Source: Pragia fontium DSM 5563 = ATCC 49100 (GTDB lineage Bacteria; Pseudomonadota; Gammaproteobacteria; Enterobacterales; Enterobacteriaceae). From it: a DNA stretch of 64,000 bases. Below are positions 28,193-37,975 of this stretch, piece by piece. A model generated the notes under the pieces. It was given only the letters and a program-made list of their open reading frames with translations, was not told the DNA's origin and ran no database searches. Position 1 is the stretch's first letter. Each line of letters begins with the position of its first letter. The translations under genes and the position numbers were made by a program. The stretch spans positions 240,901 to 304,900 of the forward strand of contig NZ_FOLW01000002.1 of NCBI RefSeq assembly GCF_900112475.1, given 5' to 3'.

Positions 28193-28393
28193 ATGTACCA
28201 GAGATATCCGCTCTACCGAATTGTGTTGCGCCGGATGGGCGTTATTTTACTGGCGTTTGTAACACTGCCATTTATGGTGTTTCGTCATGATAAAAGTCGC
28301 TATTACAGCTACTTGCACCGAGTGTGGAGTAAGACCAGTACTAAGCCTGTGTGGTTATCTCTGGCAGAAAAGGCCCCAAAAGATTTTTATTAA
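28193..28393 (+). CDS. ybfA: YbfA (DUF2517) small membrane protein
   Basis: 66-residue protein. The C-terminal half YYSYLHRVWSKTSTKPVW and the end KDFY match E. coli YbfA nearly exactly. One N-terminal hydrophobic helix (VILLAFVTLPFMVF) suggests an inner-membrane anchor with a cytosolic or periplasmic basic tail. Function is unknown. A very strong AAAGGAGGG precedes the ATG. It is followed by a terminator and then ybgA, keeping the ybfA-ybgA-phr order of E. coli without the rhs element. Confidence 0.92.
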   Translation: MYQRYPLYRIVLRRMGVILLAFVTLPFMVFRHDKSRYYSYLHRVWSKTSTKPVWLSLAEKAPKDFY

Positions 28394-28437
28394 TCGCCTG
28401 ATAGATAGTCTGCTTTAAACGTGAGAGTTATTACTTT

Positions 28438-28470
28438 AATAAACCCCTGATAATGTCAGGGGTTTATTTT
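28438..28470 (+). terminator. ybfA terminator
   Basis: AATAAACCCCTGA (28438-28450), 5-nt loop, TCAGGGGTTTATTTT. A perfect 13-bp stem with a T-run. Confidence 0.9.
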
Positions 28471-28598
28471 TGATAGCTGTTTTTTAATGTAAGGATGACG
28501 CCAGAGTTATTATTAGCTGAAGCTAATCAACATTTTTAATATCGTTCTATACTCTATTTCAATCGGTTAACCTATTATGACTCAGGATGATTACCGCG

Positions 28599-29549
28599 AT
28601 GAACGGAAAGATTCCCATCGGTGTCAGCGCTTGCCTGCTGGGTGAGCAAGTTCGTTTTGATGGCGGACATAAACGTTTCGATTTTTTGTGTGACGATTTG
28701 GCTCCCTACGTCGATTTGCAACCAATTTGCCCAGAGATGGCGATAGGCTTGCCATCCCCACGACCGGCATTGCGCTTGATTCAACAGGGTAACGATATTT
28801 CGCTGGTAACCAGCCGAGATAACACTATTGATTATACCGATAAAATGCAGGCATTTTCTGTGGCAAAAGCTCCGCAGCTTAGCCAGCTAAGTGGATTTAT
28901 CGTGTGTGCCAAATCTCCCAGCTGTGGTATGGAGCGCGTGTCGGTTTATTCGCCAAAGGGCGATTCGGCACAAAAGCTAGGGGTTGGCTTGTTTACCGCT
29001 CAACTGATGAAAACGCTACCTTGGCTTCCGGTGGAAGAAAACGGCCGATTGAACGATCCACTGCTGCGGGAAAACTTTATTATCCGTATTTTTGCCCTTA
29101 GGGAACTGAATCAGCTTTATGCATCTGGACTAAGTAAAGGGGCACTGATTGCTTACCATAGCCGCTATAAGCTATTACTCTTGGCGCATTCACAGCCGGA
29201 GTATCGCAAAATAGGGCCTTTTGTCGCGGCGATTGATCAGATGCCAATTGAGGCGTTTTTTTACGCCTATCGGCTGCAATTGATGCAGCTATTGGCCAAG
29301 CCAGCAACCCGACAGAATCACACGAATGTCTTGCAGCATATTCAAGGGTATTTCCGACGTTATTTAACGGCAACACAGCGACAGGCGTTGGCCGAATTAA
29401 TCGATCGTTATCGGTTAGGAACCCAGCCGCTGTTAGCGCCGATTACGTTGTTGAAACATTATCTGGCGGAGTACCCGGATACCTATCTCAGCCAGCAACG
29501 CTATTTTGATCCTTATCCGGAAGCGCTAAGATTACGTTATGGTGTTTGA
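28599..29549 (+). CDS. ybgA: Two-domain DUF523 (TudS-like) plus DUF1722 (YbgA) protein
   Basis: 316 residues from the ATG at 28599, which has AGGA about 11 nt upstream; an in-frame ATG at 28587 lacks such a site. The N-terminal DUF523 domain (about 1-145) has three cysteines in the family positions, Cys12 in SACLLG, Cys44 in PICPE and Cys109 in SPSCGM, plus Cys103. In the characterised DUF523 enzyme TudS these bind a [4Fe-4S] cluster used for thiouracil desulfuration. The C-terminal DUF1722 domain (about 185-305) is what E. coli YbgA consists of alone. It lies 24 nt before phrB, so the two are probably co-transcribed. The link between desulfuration and photolyase is unexplained. Confidence 0.88.
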   Translation: MNGKIPIGVSACLLGEQVRFDGGHKRFDFLCDDLAPYVDLQPICPEMAIGLPSPRPALRLIQQGNDISLVTSRDNTIDYTDKMQAFSVAKAPQLSQLSGFIVCAKSPSCGMERVSVYSPKGDSAQKLGVGLFTAQLMKTLPWLPVEENGRLNDPLLRENFIIRIFALRELNQLYASGLSKGALIAYHSRYKLLLLAHSQPEYRKIGPFVAAIDQMPIEAFFYAYRLQLMQLLAKPATRQNHTNVLQHIQGYFRRYLTATQRQALAELIDRYRLGTQPLLAPITLLKHYLAEYPDTYLSQQRYFDPYPEALRLRYGV

Positions 29550-29573
29550 ACACAATATTAAGGCAGGCCACTA

Positions 29574-31007
29574 ATGGCAACCCATTTGGTATGGTTTAGA
29601 AATGATTTACGCATAACGGATAACACCGCATTAACCGCTGCCTGCCAGCATCCTTCCGATCGCGTTATTGCACTATATATCGCAACGCCTCAGCAGTGGC
29701 ATCAGCATGATATGGCGCCGGTACAGGCCGGGTTTATTTACTCTAATCTGTGTACGTTGCAACAATCCCTTGCGGCGATTGGAATCCCTTTGTTAGTTCT
29801 TGAGGTGAATGATTTTGGTGGCATTGCAGCAGCGATAGCTCAGGTATGTCAGCAACATCAGGTCGATGCGCTTTTTTATAATCGTCAGTATCCGCTGAAT
29901 GAGCGTCGGCGAGACCAGTCAGTGGAACTGGCATTATCTTCCTCGGTGGTTTGCCATAGTTTTGACGATGCCTTACTGTTTCCCCCAATGTCTATTCTGA
30001 CCGGGAAGGGGGAGATGTATCAGATTTATACGCCATTTCGCCATGCCTTGATTCACCATTTACAAACCAAGCTGCAACCGGTGCTACCCGCGCCGAAACA
30101 GCGTGGGGGGGAAGTTAATACGACAGATATCCCCCCGTTTAATTATCCGCTTGATTCACACGATGCGTTTCCCGCCGGTGAACAGCCAGCCTTGCAACGT
30201 CTAAGACGATTTTGTCGTGAAAATGTCATGGATTATGAACGTTATCGGGATATTCCAGCACAGGATATGACCAGTCGATTATCGCCCTATTTGGCGATTG
30301 GCGTGTTATCGGTTCGCCAGTGTTATCACCGTTTACTCGCTGAATCTGCTGATTTCCTGCTGCAACCGCAGTCTGGTGCATTTGCCTGGTTTAACGAGTT
30401 GGCGTGGCGTGAGTTTTACCACCATCTGTTGGTGGCTTGGCCAAAATTATCGATGAATAAGCCTTTTATCGGCTGGACCGAGCGTATCCATTGGAACCCC
30501 AGTCACGATGATTTTCAACGCTGGTGTGACGGAGAAACCGGTTATCCCATCGTGGATGCGGCAATGCGTCAGATGAATCACACCGGCTGGATGCATAATC
30601 GGTTACGAATGATTGTTGCCAGTTTTTTAGTCAAGGATTTACTGATCGATTGGCGTCGTGGAGAACGCTATTTTATGTCTCGTCTGATTGACGGCGATCT
30701 GGCGGCGAATAACGGCGGCTGGCAGTGGGCGGCGTCCACTGGCACCGATGCTGCACCTTATTTCCGCATTTTTAACCCGACCACTCAGGGGAAAAGGTTT
30801 GACCCGCAGGGACACTTTATCCGTCAGTGGTTGCCCGAGTTAGGCGATGTGCCGGATAAATGGATACATACTCCTCATCAATGGTCGGAGAAACAGGGAA
30901 AGCCTATCGACTATCCAACACCGATAGTCGATCACGCCACAGCCAGAATAGCGACATTAGTGGCGTTTGAGCAGGCAAGAAAACCGCAGGCGATAGGGGA
31001 AGATTAA
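29574..31007 (+). CDS. phrB: Deoxyribodipyrimidine photolyase (CPD class I)
   Basis: Light-driven repair of cyclobutane pyrimidine dimers with FADH- and a folate antenna. 477 residues (E. coli 472). The N-terminal antenna domain starts HLVWFRNDLRITDN. The FAD-binding helical domain has TSRLSPYLAIGVLS, the WFNELAWREFYHH block, and the C-terminal signature with MHNRLRMIVASFLVKDLLIDW and NGGWQWAASTGTDAAPYFRIFNP. It follows the YbgA-like gene closely. After it comes a 110-nt gap and a different operon. Confidence 0.96.
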   Translation: MATHLVWFRNDLRITDNTALTAACQHPSDRVIALYIATPQQWHQHDMAPVQAGFIYSNLCTLQQSLAAIGIPLLVLEVNDFGGIAAAIAQVCQQHQVDALFYNRQYPLNERRRDQSVELALSSSVVCHSFDDALLFPPMSILTGKGEMYQIYTPFRHALIHHLQTKLQPVLPAPKQRGGEVNTTDIPPFNYPLDSHDAFPAGEQPALQRLRRFCRENVMDYERYRDIPAQDMTSRLSPYLAIGVLSVRQCYHRLLAESADFLLQPQSGAFAWFNELAWREFYHHLLVAWPKLSMNKPFIGWTERIHWNPSHDDFQRWCDGETGYPIVDAAMRQMNHTGWMHNRLRMIVASFLVKDLLIDWRRGERYFMSRLIDGDLAANNGGWQWAASTGTDAAPYFRIFNPTTQGKRFDPQGHFIRQWLPELGDVPDKWIHTPHQWSEKQGKPIDYPTPIVDHATARIATLVAFEQARKPQAIGED

Positions 31008-31070
31008 GGGTTATTGATGCTCAATTTATTTACCGCGTTAACAGTTTTATCGACATAATTTGCTATCCGC

Positions 31071-31096
31071 CAGAATAATGCACATTATGGCGTTTA
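31071..31096. promoter_or_regulatory. Inverted repeat upstream of uhpA
   Basis: ATAATG-ca-CATTAT (31075-31088), with partly complementary CCAGA/ATGG flanks, lies 30 nt before the uhpA ATG. It could be an operator or part of the promoter; no known site class was recognised. Confidence 0.35.
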
Positions 31097-31117
31097 TTTG
31101 ATTGTTATAACGCAGAT

Positions 31118-31747
31118 ATGATTAAGATTGCTCTGATTGATGACCATATTGTTGTGCGCTCCGGTTTTGCACAGCTACTCTCTCTGGAAGAGGATATCCA
31201 GATTGTTGGTGAGTTTAATTCTGCTGCTCAAGCATGGCCGTATTTACTGAAGGGAGGCTGTGATATTGCCATTCTCGATATCTCTATGCCTGATGAAAGT
31301 GGTCTGAGCCTACTGCGGCGTATTCGTCAGGTCAATGCTGATTTCAAAGCGATTTTTCTGAGTATCTATGACACTAACGCCTTTGTTAAGAATGCGGTTG
31401 ATGCCGGAGCATCGGGCTATTTGACTAAGCGCTGTGGCCCAGAAGAGTTAGTTAGGGCTATACGCACGGTTTATGGCGGCGGTTTTTATCTGTGTGCCGA
31501 TGCGTTAAAAGCGTTAAGGCAAACGGCGGTGGTGCCTAAAGAACTGCAAATGCTAACGCCGCGAGAAAAAGAGATCTTTGACCTGCTGATTAACGGATTA
31601 AGCGCCAGAGAAATTGCGGAAAAGCTTAATCTAAGCCATAAAACCATCCACGTACATCGGGCTAATATTCTGGCCAAGCTCCACTGTGACAGTATTGTCG
31701 AACTGGTGCACTTTGCGCTTGAACATCAGTTGCTTACCGAGAAATAA
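31118..31747 (+). CDS. uhpA: UhpA-like response regulator (NarL/FixJ family)
   Basis: 209-residue response regulator. The receiver domain has the acidic pair in LIDDH (residues 8-9), the phospho-acceptor Asp54 in ILDISMP, the Thr/Ser switch in FLSIYD and the Lys in LTKRCGPEEL. The C-terminal LuxR-type helix-turn-helix starts LTPREKEIFDLLINGLSAREIAEKL and includes HVHRANILAKL, closely matching E. coli UhpA. It is three nt from uhpB, so the two are co-transcribed. The expected output is activation of the downstream sugar-phosphate transporter genes. Confidence 0.92.
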   Translation: MIKIALIDDHIVVRSGFAQLLSLEEDIQIVGEFNSAAQAWPYLLKGGCDIAILDISMPDESGLSLLRRIRQVNADFKAIFLSIYDTNAFVKNAVDAGASGYLTKRCGPEELVRAIRTVYGGGFYLCADALKALRQTAVVPKELQMLTPREKEIFDLLINGLSAREIAEKLNLSHKTIHVHRANILAKLHCDSIVELVHFALEHQLLTEK

Positions 31748-31750
31748 CCC

Positions 31751-33301
31751 ATGTCGCGGCTAAGTATTCTGCATTCAACCGGATTGAATCTGTTTGTGAT
31801 GCTCAGCTTTTCTCTTGGTTGGATAGCGTTATGGGGCATCGGTTATTACCTGAATAATGATACGCAGTTAGCGGTGTTGATGTTACCCCAGGCCTGGGCA
31901 TTAACGCTGTTGGTTCTGATCCCCAGACGTTTCTACCCGGTAGTGCTGTTATCCTGCTGTGCCATTATTCTCTGGCTATATTATGAGCGTCTGATCGACG
32001 CCGGTGTGGTGTTGCTGTCGCCTTGGTTAACGCTCTTGGCGGCGATGGTGACACGGCGTTTCTGGTACTATTTTACACTTTACTGGCAGCGTCTATTAAT
32101 GCTGCTGGTGGCGGTAACGGGCAGTACCATTCTGCACGGACTATTGATTGCACCATGGCTGGCGGTGACTCCCGGTGAAACGCTACTGACGACCTTTACC
32201 GGTGGCGTATTGTTAACGCCATTTATTTATCTGCTGTATGAATACCTGAAGCAACAAAACCTGCAAACATTACTGCCGTTGGAGCATATTTCTCCGCCGT
32301 TAAAAACATCATTACTGATGTGGAGTTCACTGTTTTTTGCTATCGGTATTAGTATTCAATTGGTATTAACTCCTGAAATTGAACGCCTGCTGCTGATATT
32401 TATATTTTTACCGAATGTGTTTATGGCCTATCGATTTGGCTGGCAGGGAGGCGTACTCGCCACCATGCTGGGTAGCGTGTTATTGATTGCTACTCGCCAT
32501 GCCAGCGGTGCTGACTATAATCCGATGGAGCTAAAACTGTTTTTGTCGATTCAGGCCTTGCTCAGTTTAGGATTAGGTATTGCCGTGAGCCGCCAGCAAC
32601 AGTTGGTTGAGCGTCTGGAACGTTATCGCCACCAGTTGGAACGTGAGCTGGATACTCGTCGCCAGCTCACTGAACAATTGGTGCACACCGAAGAACAGGT
32701 TCGTAAGGACATCGCCCGCGAGTTACATGATGAGATTGGGCAGAATATTACCGCGATCCAAATTCAGGCGGCTATCGTTAATAAAACCACCACTTCAGCG
32801 ACCTCCCTGCAATCAGCGCAGAAAATCACCGATCTTAGCCAGCGTATTCATCAGGCAACGCGCCAGTTACTGCATCAGCTCCGACCGCCGGTGCTGGATG
32901 AGATGTCGTTGCAGGATGCACTACGGCACTTGGCGCAGGAATTTTCGTTCGATGAACGCAACATTCATTTTGAGTTGGATTACCGCATTGAGGGTATTCA
33001 GCTTAATGATACGGTGATGTTTACCCTTTATCGTTTGGTACAGGAACTACTGAATAACATTAATAAGCATGCCCAAGCGAAAACTATCCGTATCGCGCTG
33101 TATCAGCAGGATCAACATACTACGGTATTGGAAGTCGAGGATGACGGTATCGGTATTCCTGAACAGGTAGATGGCGGATTTGGGCTGCTGGGTATTGAAG
33201 AACGAGTACGGGCGTTGGGCGGTCATTGGCTACTGTCTCGCCATCGTGGAACCCATATAACTGTTAACTTGCCCACAAATCCAACAAAAAATGACCTGTA
33301 A
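31751..33301 (+). CDS. uhpB: UhpB-like membrane sensor histidine kinase
   Basis: 516-residue sensor with about eight hydrophobic segments in residues 10-280, a MASE1-like module as in UhpB, then a coiled stretch and a HisKA_3 dimerisation domain. The phospho-acceptor is His326 in IARELHDEIGQN, in the NarX/UhpB type. The HATPase domain has the N-box ELLNNINKHAQ and the G-box VEDDGIGIPE with GFGLLGIEERV. In E. coli UhpB receives the external glucose-6-P signal from UhpC; uhpC follows here after 96 nt. Confidence 0.92.
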   Translation: MSRLSILHSTGLNLFVMLSFSLGWIALWGIGYYLNNDTQLAVLMLPQAWALTLLVLIPRRFYPVVLLSCCAIILWLYYERLIDAGVVLLSPWLTLLAAMVTRRFWYYFTLYWQRLLMLLVAVTGSTILHGLLIAPWLAVTPGETLLTTFTGGVLLTPFIYLLYEYLKQQNLQTLLPLEHISPPLKTSLLMWSSLFFAIGISIQLVLTPEIERLLLIFIFLPNVFMAYRFGWQGGVLATMLGSVLLIATRHASGADYNPMELKLFLSIQALLSLGLGIAVSRQQQLVERLERYRHQLERELDTRRQLTEQLVHTEEQVRKDIARELHDEIGQNITAIQIQAAIVNKTTTSATSLQSAQKITDLSQRIHQATRQLLHQLRPPVLDEMSLQDALRHLAQEFSFDERNIHFELDYRIEGIQLNDTVMFTLYRLVQELLNNINKHAQAKTIRIALYQQDQHTTVLEVEDDGIGIPEQVDGGFGLLGIEERVRALGGHWLLSRHRGTHITVNLPTNPTKNDL

Positions 33302-33320
33302 CTAGGAATTTTTCCTAGTT
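33300..33320. promoter_or_regulatory. Perfect inverted repeat before uhpC
   Basis: AACTAGGAA (33300-33308), spacer TTT, TTCCTAGTT (33312-33320), overlapping the uhpB stop codon and 77 nt upstream of the uhpC ATG. It may be a binding site for the dimeric UhpA-type regulator, or an RNA hairpin in the operon. There is no T-run beyond it, so it is unlikely to be a terminator. Confidence 0.45.
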
Positions 33321-33397
33321 GATTAAACGGTTGTCTCATTCATTTCAATAATGATTTACATAAACTGCCCAATATTCAGAGGGCACTGAGGCGCGAT

Positions 33398-34720
33398 ATG
33401 TCATTGAGTGATGCACAGATACAGCAACGATATCGTTACTGGCGTCCAAGATTGATGCTGTCAATGATTGTCGGTTATGCCGCTTTCTATATGACGCGCA
33501 AAAGTGCCAATTTCGCGATGCCGGTAATGCAGTTGGATCTTGGTCTGACCAAAGACGATATCGGCCTGATGGGAACGTTATTCTATCTGGCCTACGGTTT
33601 GTCAAAGTTTGCCTGTGGCATGTTAAATGATAGCCGCAATATGCGCTGGTTTATGGGCGTTGGGCTATTGATAACCGGGGTATTGAATATTCTGTTTGCC
33701 TTCAGTTATTCGTTGCCGGCGTTGTTATTAATTTGGACGCTAAATGGATTTTTTCAGGCATGGGGTTGGCCTCCCTGCGCTAAGGTGTTGACTCGCTGGT
33801 ATTCGCGCCGAGAGAGGGGGTTTTGGTGGGGATGTTGGAATATGTCCATTAACCTTGGTGGTGCGGCTGTTCCTCTGTTATCGGGGTGGTTGGCGGTGAG
33901 CTATGGCTGGCAGGCTGCGATGTTTGTTCCCGGTGTTATCGGAATCATTTTAGGGTTATGGCTATGCTGGCAGCTACAGGATAGCCCGCAACAGCTGGGT
34001 CTACCTTCGGTGGGGCAATGGTTTAACGATCCGTTAGAACTACGGCAGGAACAAGCTAGTCCTCCCGCGCCGATTTTGCAGATTTTTCGTCAGGCCATAT
34101 TGTTTAACCCCACTATCTGGCTGTTGGGCATTTCCTACGTTTTAGTTTATCTGGTGCGAATTGCATTGAATGATTGGGGCAATATTTGGCTAGCAGAAAG
34201 CCATGGTATCGGGTTGTTGAGTGCCAATATGACGTTGTCACTTTTTGAACTCGGCGGTCTTGCCGGTGCACTTTTTGCCGGTTGGGGCTCCGATCTTCTG
34301 TTTCGAGGCCAGCGGGCACCGATGATTTTGCTGTTTAGTATTGGCTTGTTTGCTTCGATGGCCTGTTTATGGCTCTCGCCAATCCATCATTATGGATTGT
34401 TGGCAGTGGGTTTCTTTAGCGTGGGTTTCTTTGTTTTTGGTCCGCAAATGCTGATTGGACTGGCGGCAACGGAATATACCCATAAAGATGCCGCGGGCAC
34501 GGTAACCGGATTTCTTGGGTTATTTGCCTATTTAGGTGCTGCACTTGCCGGTTGGCCGCTGGCGCAGGTGTTACAACTGTATAGCTGGTCAGGATTTTTT
34601 ACTTTATTAACCCTGGCTACCGCCATGATTGGTATGTTGTTAATGCCATTACTGATGGTTGGTGTAGCTAAACACGATTTTAATGCTTCGGTACAACACA
34701 GTTCCGGGGCATCTGAGTAA
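33398..34720 (+). CDS. uhpC: UhpC-like sugar-phosphate sensor (MFS)
   Basis: 440-residue major facilitator protein with 12 membrane helices of the organophosphate:phosphate antiporter family. The length and motifs (YRYWRPRLMLSMIVGYAAFY, ELGGLAGALFAGWGSD, FFVFGPQMLIGLAA, TGFLGLFAYLGAALAGWPLA) match E. coli UhpC and not UhpT. UhpC acts as a receptor for external glucose-6-P that controls UhpB. No uhpT follows; an ABC transporter does, suggesting that this sensor was rewired to a different uptake system. Confidence 0.9.
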   Translation: MSLSDAQIQQRYRYWRPRLMLSMIVGYAAFYMTRKSANFAMPVMQLDLGLTKDDIGLMGTLFYLAYGLSKFACGMLNDSRNMRWFMGVGLLITGVLNILFAFSYSLPALLLIWTLNGFFQAWGWPPCAKVLTRWYSRRERGFWWGCWNMSINLGGAAVPLLSGWLAVSYGWQAAMFVPGVIGIILGLWLCWQLQDSPQQLGLPSVGQWFNDPLELRQEQASPPAPILQIFRQAILFNPTIWLLGISYVLVYLVRIALNDWGNIWLAESHGIGLLSANMTLSLFELGGLAGALFAGWGSDLLFRGQRAPMILLFSIGLFASMACLWLSPIHHYGLLAVGFFSVGFFVFGPQMLIGLAATEYTHKDAAGTVTGFLGLFAYLGAALAGWPLAQVLQLYSWSGFFTLLTLATAMIGMLLMPLLMVGVAKHDFNASVQHSSGASE

Positions 34721-34781
34721 ACCAAAAATAACAAGTTGTATCGCGATATCGCAACCTGAAAACAACACAAGGATATACATA

Positions 34782-35813
34782 ATGAAAAAAAGTACCCTGT
34801 CTGTTCTGATCGCAACGGGTTTAGCCGTTGCTACGCTGGCCACTGGTGCGATGGCAAAAGGTCGTCTGGTGGTTTATTGCAGTGCGATGAACTCCATGTG
34901 TGAAGAGGAAGTGAAAGCCTTTGGCGAAAAGTATGATGTAAAAACCTCATTTATTCGTAATGGTTCCGGCAGCACGTTAGCCAAAATTGAAGCAGAAAAG
35001 AAAAACCCGCAGGCTGACGTTTGGTATGGCGGTACTTTGGACCCGCATTCACAGGCCGGAGAAATGGATTTATTACAGCCTTACAAATCGCCTAAGCTGG
35101 CCGAGTTACTGCCACAATTTCAAGATCCGGCAACCCGTAAAGGCCACTATTCTTCGGCCGTTTATATCGGTATTTTAGGCTATGGAGTCAATACCGACCG
35201 TTTGAAAGAGAAAAATTTACCAGAGCCTAAGTGCTGGGCCGATTTGACCAACCCGGCCTATAAAGGCGAAATTCAGATCGCCGATCCACAAAGTTCAGGC
35301 ACCGCCTATACCGCTCTGGCTACCTTTGCGCAATTATGGGGTGACGACAAAGCGTTCGATTATCTTAAAGCGTTAAATAAGAATATTTCCCAGTACACCA
35401 AATCAGGTATTGCTCCAGCGCGTAATGCTGCGCGTGGTGAAGCGACGATTGGTATTGGCTTCCTGCATGACTATGCGCTGGAAATTGAAAAGGGTGCGCC
35501 GATTAAACTGGTCGCGCCTTGTGAAGGTACCGGCTATGAGATTGGCGGCGTTAGCATCCTGAAAAATGCGCGTAACCTTGATAATGCCAAGCTATTTGTT
35601 GACTGGTCACTGTCGAAAGAAGCTCAGGAACTTTCCTGGAAGAAAGGGCAGTCCTATCAAATTCTAACCAATACCACCGCAGAAGCGGCACCAAACTCAA
35701 TGAAGCTCAATGAGCTGAATTTGATCAACTACGATATGGATAAATACGGTGCTTCAGATATGCGTAAGGCACTGATTTCGAAATGGCTTAACGAAGTAAA
35801 AATGAGCAAATAA
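34782..35813 (+). CDS. afuA: AfuA-like periplasmic sugar-phosphate-binding protein
   Basis: 343 residues with a clear signal peptide MKKSTLSVLIATGLAVATLA ending at AMA-K. AAGGA lies 8 nt before the ATG. It belongs to the solute-binding family once annotated as ferric-iron binding (FbpA/AfuA). The Actinobacillus pleuropneumoniae AfuA has been shown to bind hexose and heptulose phosphates, not iron. Here the conserved pocket segment FLHD (His229, Asp230) is present and the paired C-terminal tyrosines of true FbpA ferric-binding proteins are not evident. It lies directly after uhpC, which supports sugar-phosphate uptake. Residue-level ligand claims need alignment. Confidence 0.88.
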   Translation: MKKSTLSVLIATGLAVATLATGAMAKGRLVVYCSAMNSMCEEEVKAFGEKYDVKTSFIRNGSGSTLAKIEAEKKNPQADVWYGGTLDPHSQAGEMDLLQPYKSPKLAELLPQFQDPATRKGHYSSAVYIGILGYGVNTDRLKEKNLPEPKCWADLTNPAYKGEIQIADPQSSGTAYTALATFAQLWGDDKAFDYLKALNKNISQYTKSGIAPARNAARGEATIGIGFLHDYALEIEKGAPIKLVAPCEGTGYEIGGVSILKNARNLDNAKLFVDWSLSKEAQELSWKKGQSYQILTNTTAEAAPNSMKLNELNLINYDMDKYGASDMRKALISKWLNEVKMSK

Positions 35814-35880
35814 TTAGTAATCACTTGCTAAATGGCTGCGGCAGGGTGCCGCGGCCCGTTTATCGCCATCGAGGATCGTT

Positions 35881-37959
35881 ATGTCACACTCAATTACCCT
35901 GCATGCTCAGCGTGCATGGGATCCTATATTTTATTGGCTACTGCTGGTTGTCGCATCATTGGCGATGTTGCCAGGTTACACGCTGGATTATGGCCTGTTT
36001 GAATCATCATCGGATGAACTACTAAGCAGCTATATTTGGCATAGCGGTGGCATTGGCTGGCTATGGTTTCTGCCGCCGCTGCTGTTGTTTATTCGCCCCA
36101 TTACGCCTCTTTCGCAGGATCACCGCCGTCGTCACCTGTTTGATGCCGGGTATGCGTTATTCTGCGTTCTGCTGACCGTTGTTTCATCCTGGTGGACACA
36201 ACAGGGATTAGGTTGGGCGACGGTTCCACTGTTTTTTGCGCTGGGAGCGATTATCACGCTGGCCTGCGTTCGTCTGGAATGGATGGGCGGCGACCGCTTT
36301 GTGATGGGCTCGCTGGTTGCGATTGTCGGTTTAATTACCGTCTTTATCCTTTATCCAAGTATCGCTATTTTCGTACCGATGTTTAAAGATGACAGCGGTG
36401 ATTTTGCACCGTTGCATTTTATCCAGTTATTAAGCCAATCCCACACCATTGAAGTGATTGTTAACTCGATTGGTCTGGCGGCGGCGGTTGGTGCCGGCTG
36501 TACTTTCTTCGGCTTAGTTTGTGCGGTTTACACCACGCGTATTGCTAAACGCTCTGCGTTTGTTAGCCGTATTTTCTCTATTTTACCTATCGTTACGCCG
36601 CCATTTGTTGTTGGTTTGGGGGTAACGTTAATGATGGGGCGCTCCGGCTATGTCACCAATTGGATGGTGACCTATATGGGGCTGGAAAATACTAACTGGC
36701 TGTACGGTTTCACTGGGATCTGGATTGCTCAGGTGCTGGCCTTTACCCCAATGTCATTTATGATTTTGGACGGGGCAATTAAAACCATTCATCCATCGTT
36801 GGAAGAAGCGTCCTATACCTTACGGGCTAATCGTTATCAAACCTTCTGTCGCGTTTTCCTGCCGTTGCTGAAACCCGCGTTAGCCAACTCGTTTCTGATC
36901 GTTATCGTGCAGTCGCTGGCCGACTTCAGTAACCCGCTGGTGTTGGGCGGTAACTTTGACGTGCTGGCAACGCAAATCTATTTCTATATCACTGGAGCAC
37001 AGTTGGATTATCCGGCAGCCAGTACCTTGGGTGCTATTTTGCTGCTGTTCTCTCTGTTTGTGTTCTGTATCCAATATTTATGGATTGGTAAGCGTTCCTA
37101 CGTCACCATTTCTGGCAAGTTCTCTCGTGGTGATGTGCAGCCGTTACCGACCACGTTACAGTGGGGGATTTCTCTAACCCTGTATCTGTGGATCGCATTT
37201 AACGTACTGTTATACGGCAGCATTTTCTACGGTAGCTTCACGGTGAACTGGGGTGTTGACTATACCTTGACGTTGGATAACTTCACCAAGCTGTTTGGTC
37301 AAGGCTTTAGCGATGGTGCATGGCCGTCACTGATTGATACCCTGATATTTGCCGGTATTGCCGCACCGATTACCGCCTTCTTTGGTCTATTGATTGCCTA
37401 TATTGTGGTGCGTCAGCAGTTCCACGGTAAGAAAACCATCGAGTTTATTACCATGCTGTGCTTTGCCGTACCGGGAACCGTGGCGGGCGTATCTTATATT
37501 CTGGCCTTTAACAGTGCGCCGGTTTATTTGACCGGTACTGCGGTGATTGTGGTGATCTCTATGGTGATGCGTAACGTGCCGGTGGGTATTCGGGCCGGGA
37601 TTGCCGGACTGGGGCAGTTGGATAAGTCACTGGATGAGGCTTCTCTCAGTCTGCGTGCTGGTTCACTGCGTACCATTATCTATATTTTACTGCCGCTGCT
37701 GCGTCCGGCGATTTTGTCCGCGCTGATATACAGCTTTGTGCGGGCAATGACCACGGTAAGCGCGATTATCTTCCTGGTAACGCCGGATACTCGCGTCGCC
37801 ACCTCTTACATTCTGAATAGGGTGGAAGATGGCGAATACGGCATTGCGATTGCATACGGTTCTATTTTGATTGTGGTGATGCTGGCTATCATCCTGATAT
37901 TTGACTATCTGGTTGGCGAAGCGCGTGTTGCCCGCTCCAAAGCAAAAACTACTGATTAA
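35881..37959 (+). CDS. afuB: AfuB-like fused ABC permease
   Basis: 692-residue inner-membrane protein with two permease halves in tandem. Each half contains an EAA-type loop: [24 protein letters not shown] in the first half and [24 protein letters not shown] in the second. The extra N-terminal ~170 residues hold several helices. The fused form is typical of the AfuB/FbpB group. It has a good GAGGATCGTT before the ATG, lies 67 nt after afuA and 16 nt before afuC, and forms one transporter with them. Confidence 0.93.
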   Translation: MSHSITLHAQRAWDPIFYWLLLVVASLAMLPGYTLDYGLFESSSDELLSSYIWHSGGIGWLWFLPPLLLFIRPITPLSQDHRRRHLFDAGYALFCVLLTVVSSWWTQQGLGWATVPLFFALGAIITLACVRLEWMGGDRFVMGSLVAIVGLITVFILYPSIAIFVPMFKDDSGDFAPLHFIQLLSQSHTIEVIVNSIGLAAAVGAGCTFFGLVCAVYTTRIAKRSAFVSRIFSILPIVTPPFVVGLGVTLMMGRSGYVTNWMVTYMGLENTNWLYGFTGIWIAQVLAFTPMSFMILDGAIKTIHPSLEEASYTLRANRYQTFCRVFLPLLKPALANSFLIVIVQSLADFSNPLVLGGNFDVLATQIYFYITGAQLDYPAASTLGAILLLFSLFVFCIQYLWIGKRSYVTISGKFSRGDVQPLPTTLQWGISLTLYLWIAFNVLLYGSIFYGSFTVNWGVDYTLTLDNFTKLFGQGFSDGAWPSLIDTLIFAGIAAPITAFFGLLIAYIVVRQQFHGKKTIEFITMLCFAVPGTVAGVSYILAFNSAPVYLTGTAVIVVISMVMRNVPVGIRAGIAGLGQLDKSLDEASLSLRAGSLRTIIYILLPLLRPAILSALIYSFVRAMTTVSAIIFLVTPDTRVATSYILNRVEDGEYGIAIAYGSILIVVMLAIILIFDYLVGEARVARSKAKTTD

Positions 37960-37975
37960 TCACGGAGTGAATATC

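Noticed and set aside
33398..34720. The MFS gene as the transporter UhpT or GlpT
   Set aside because: Length (440) and the N-terminal and C-terminal blocks match UhpC, and its place after uhpAB fits the sensor.
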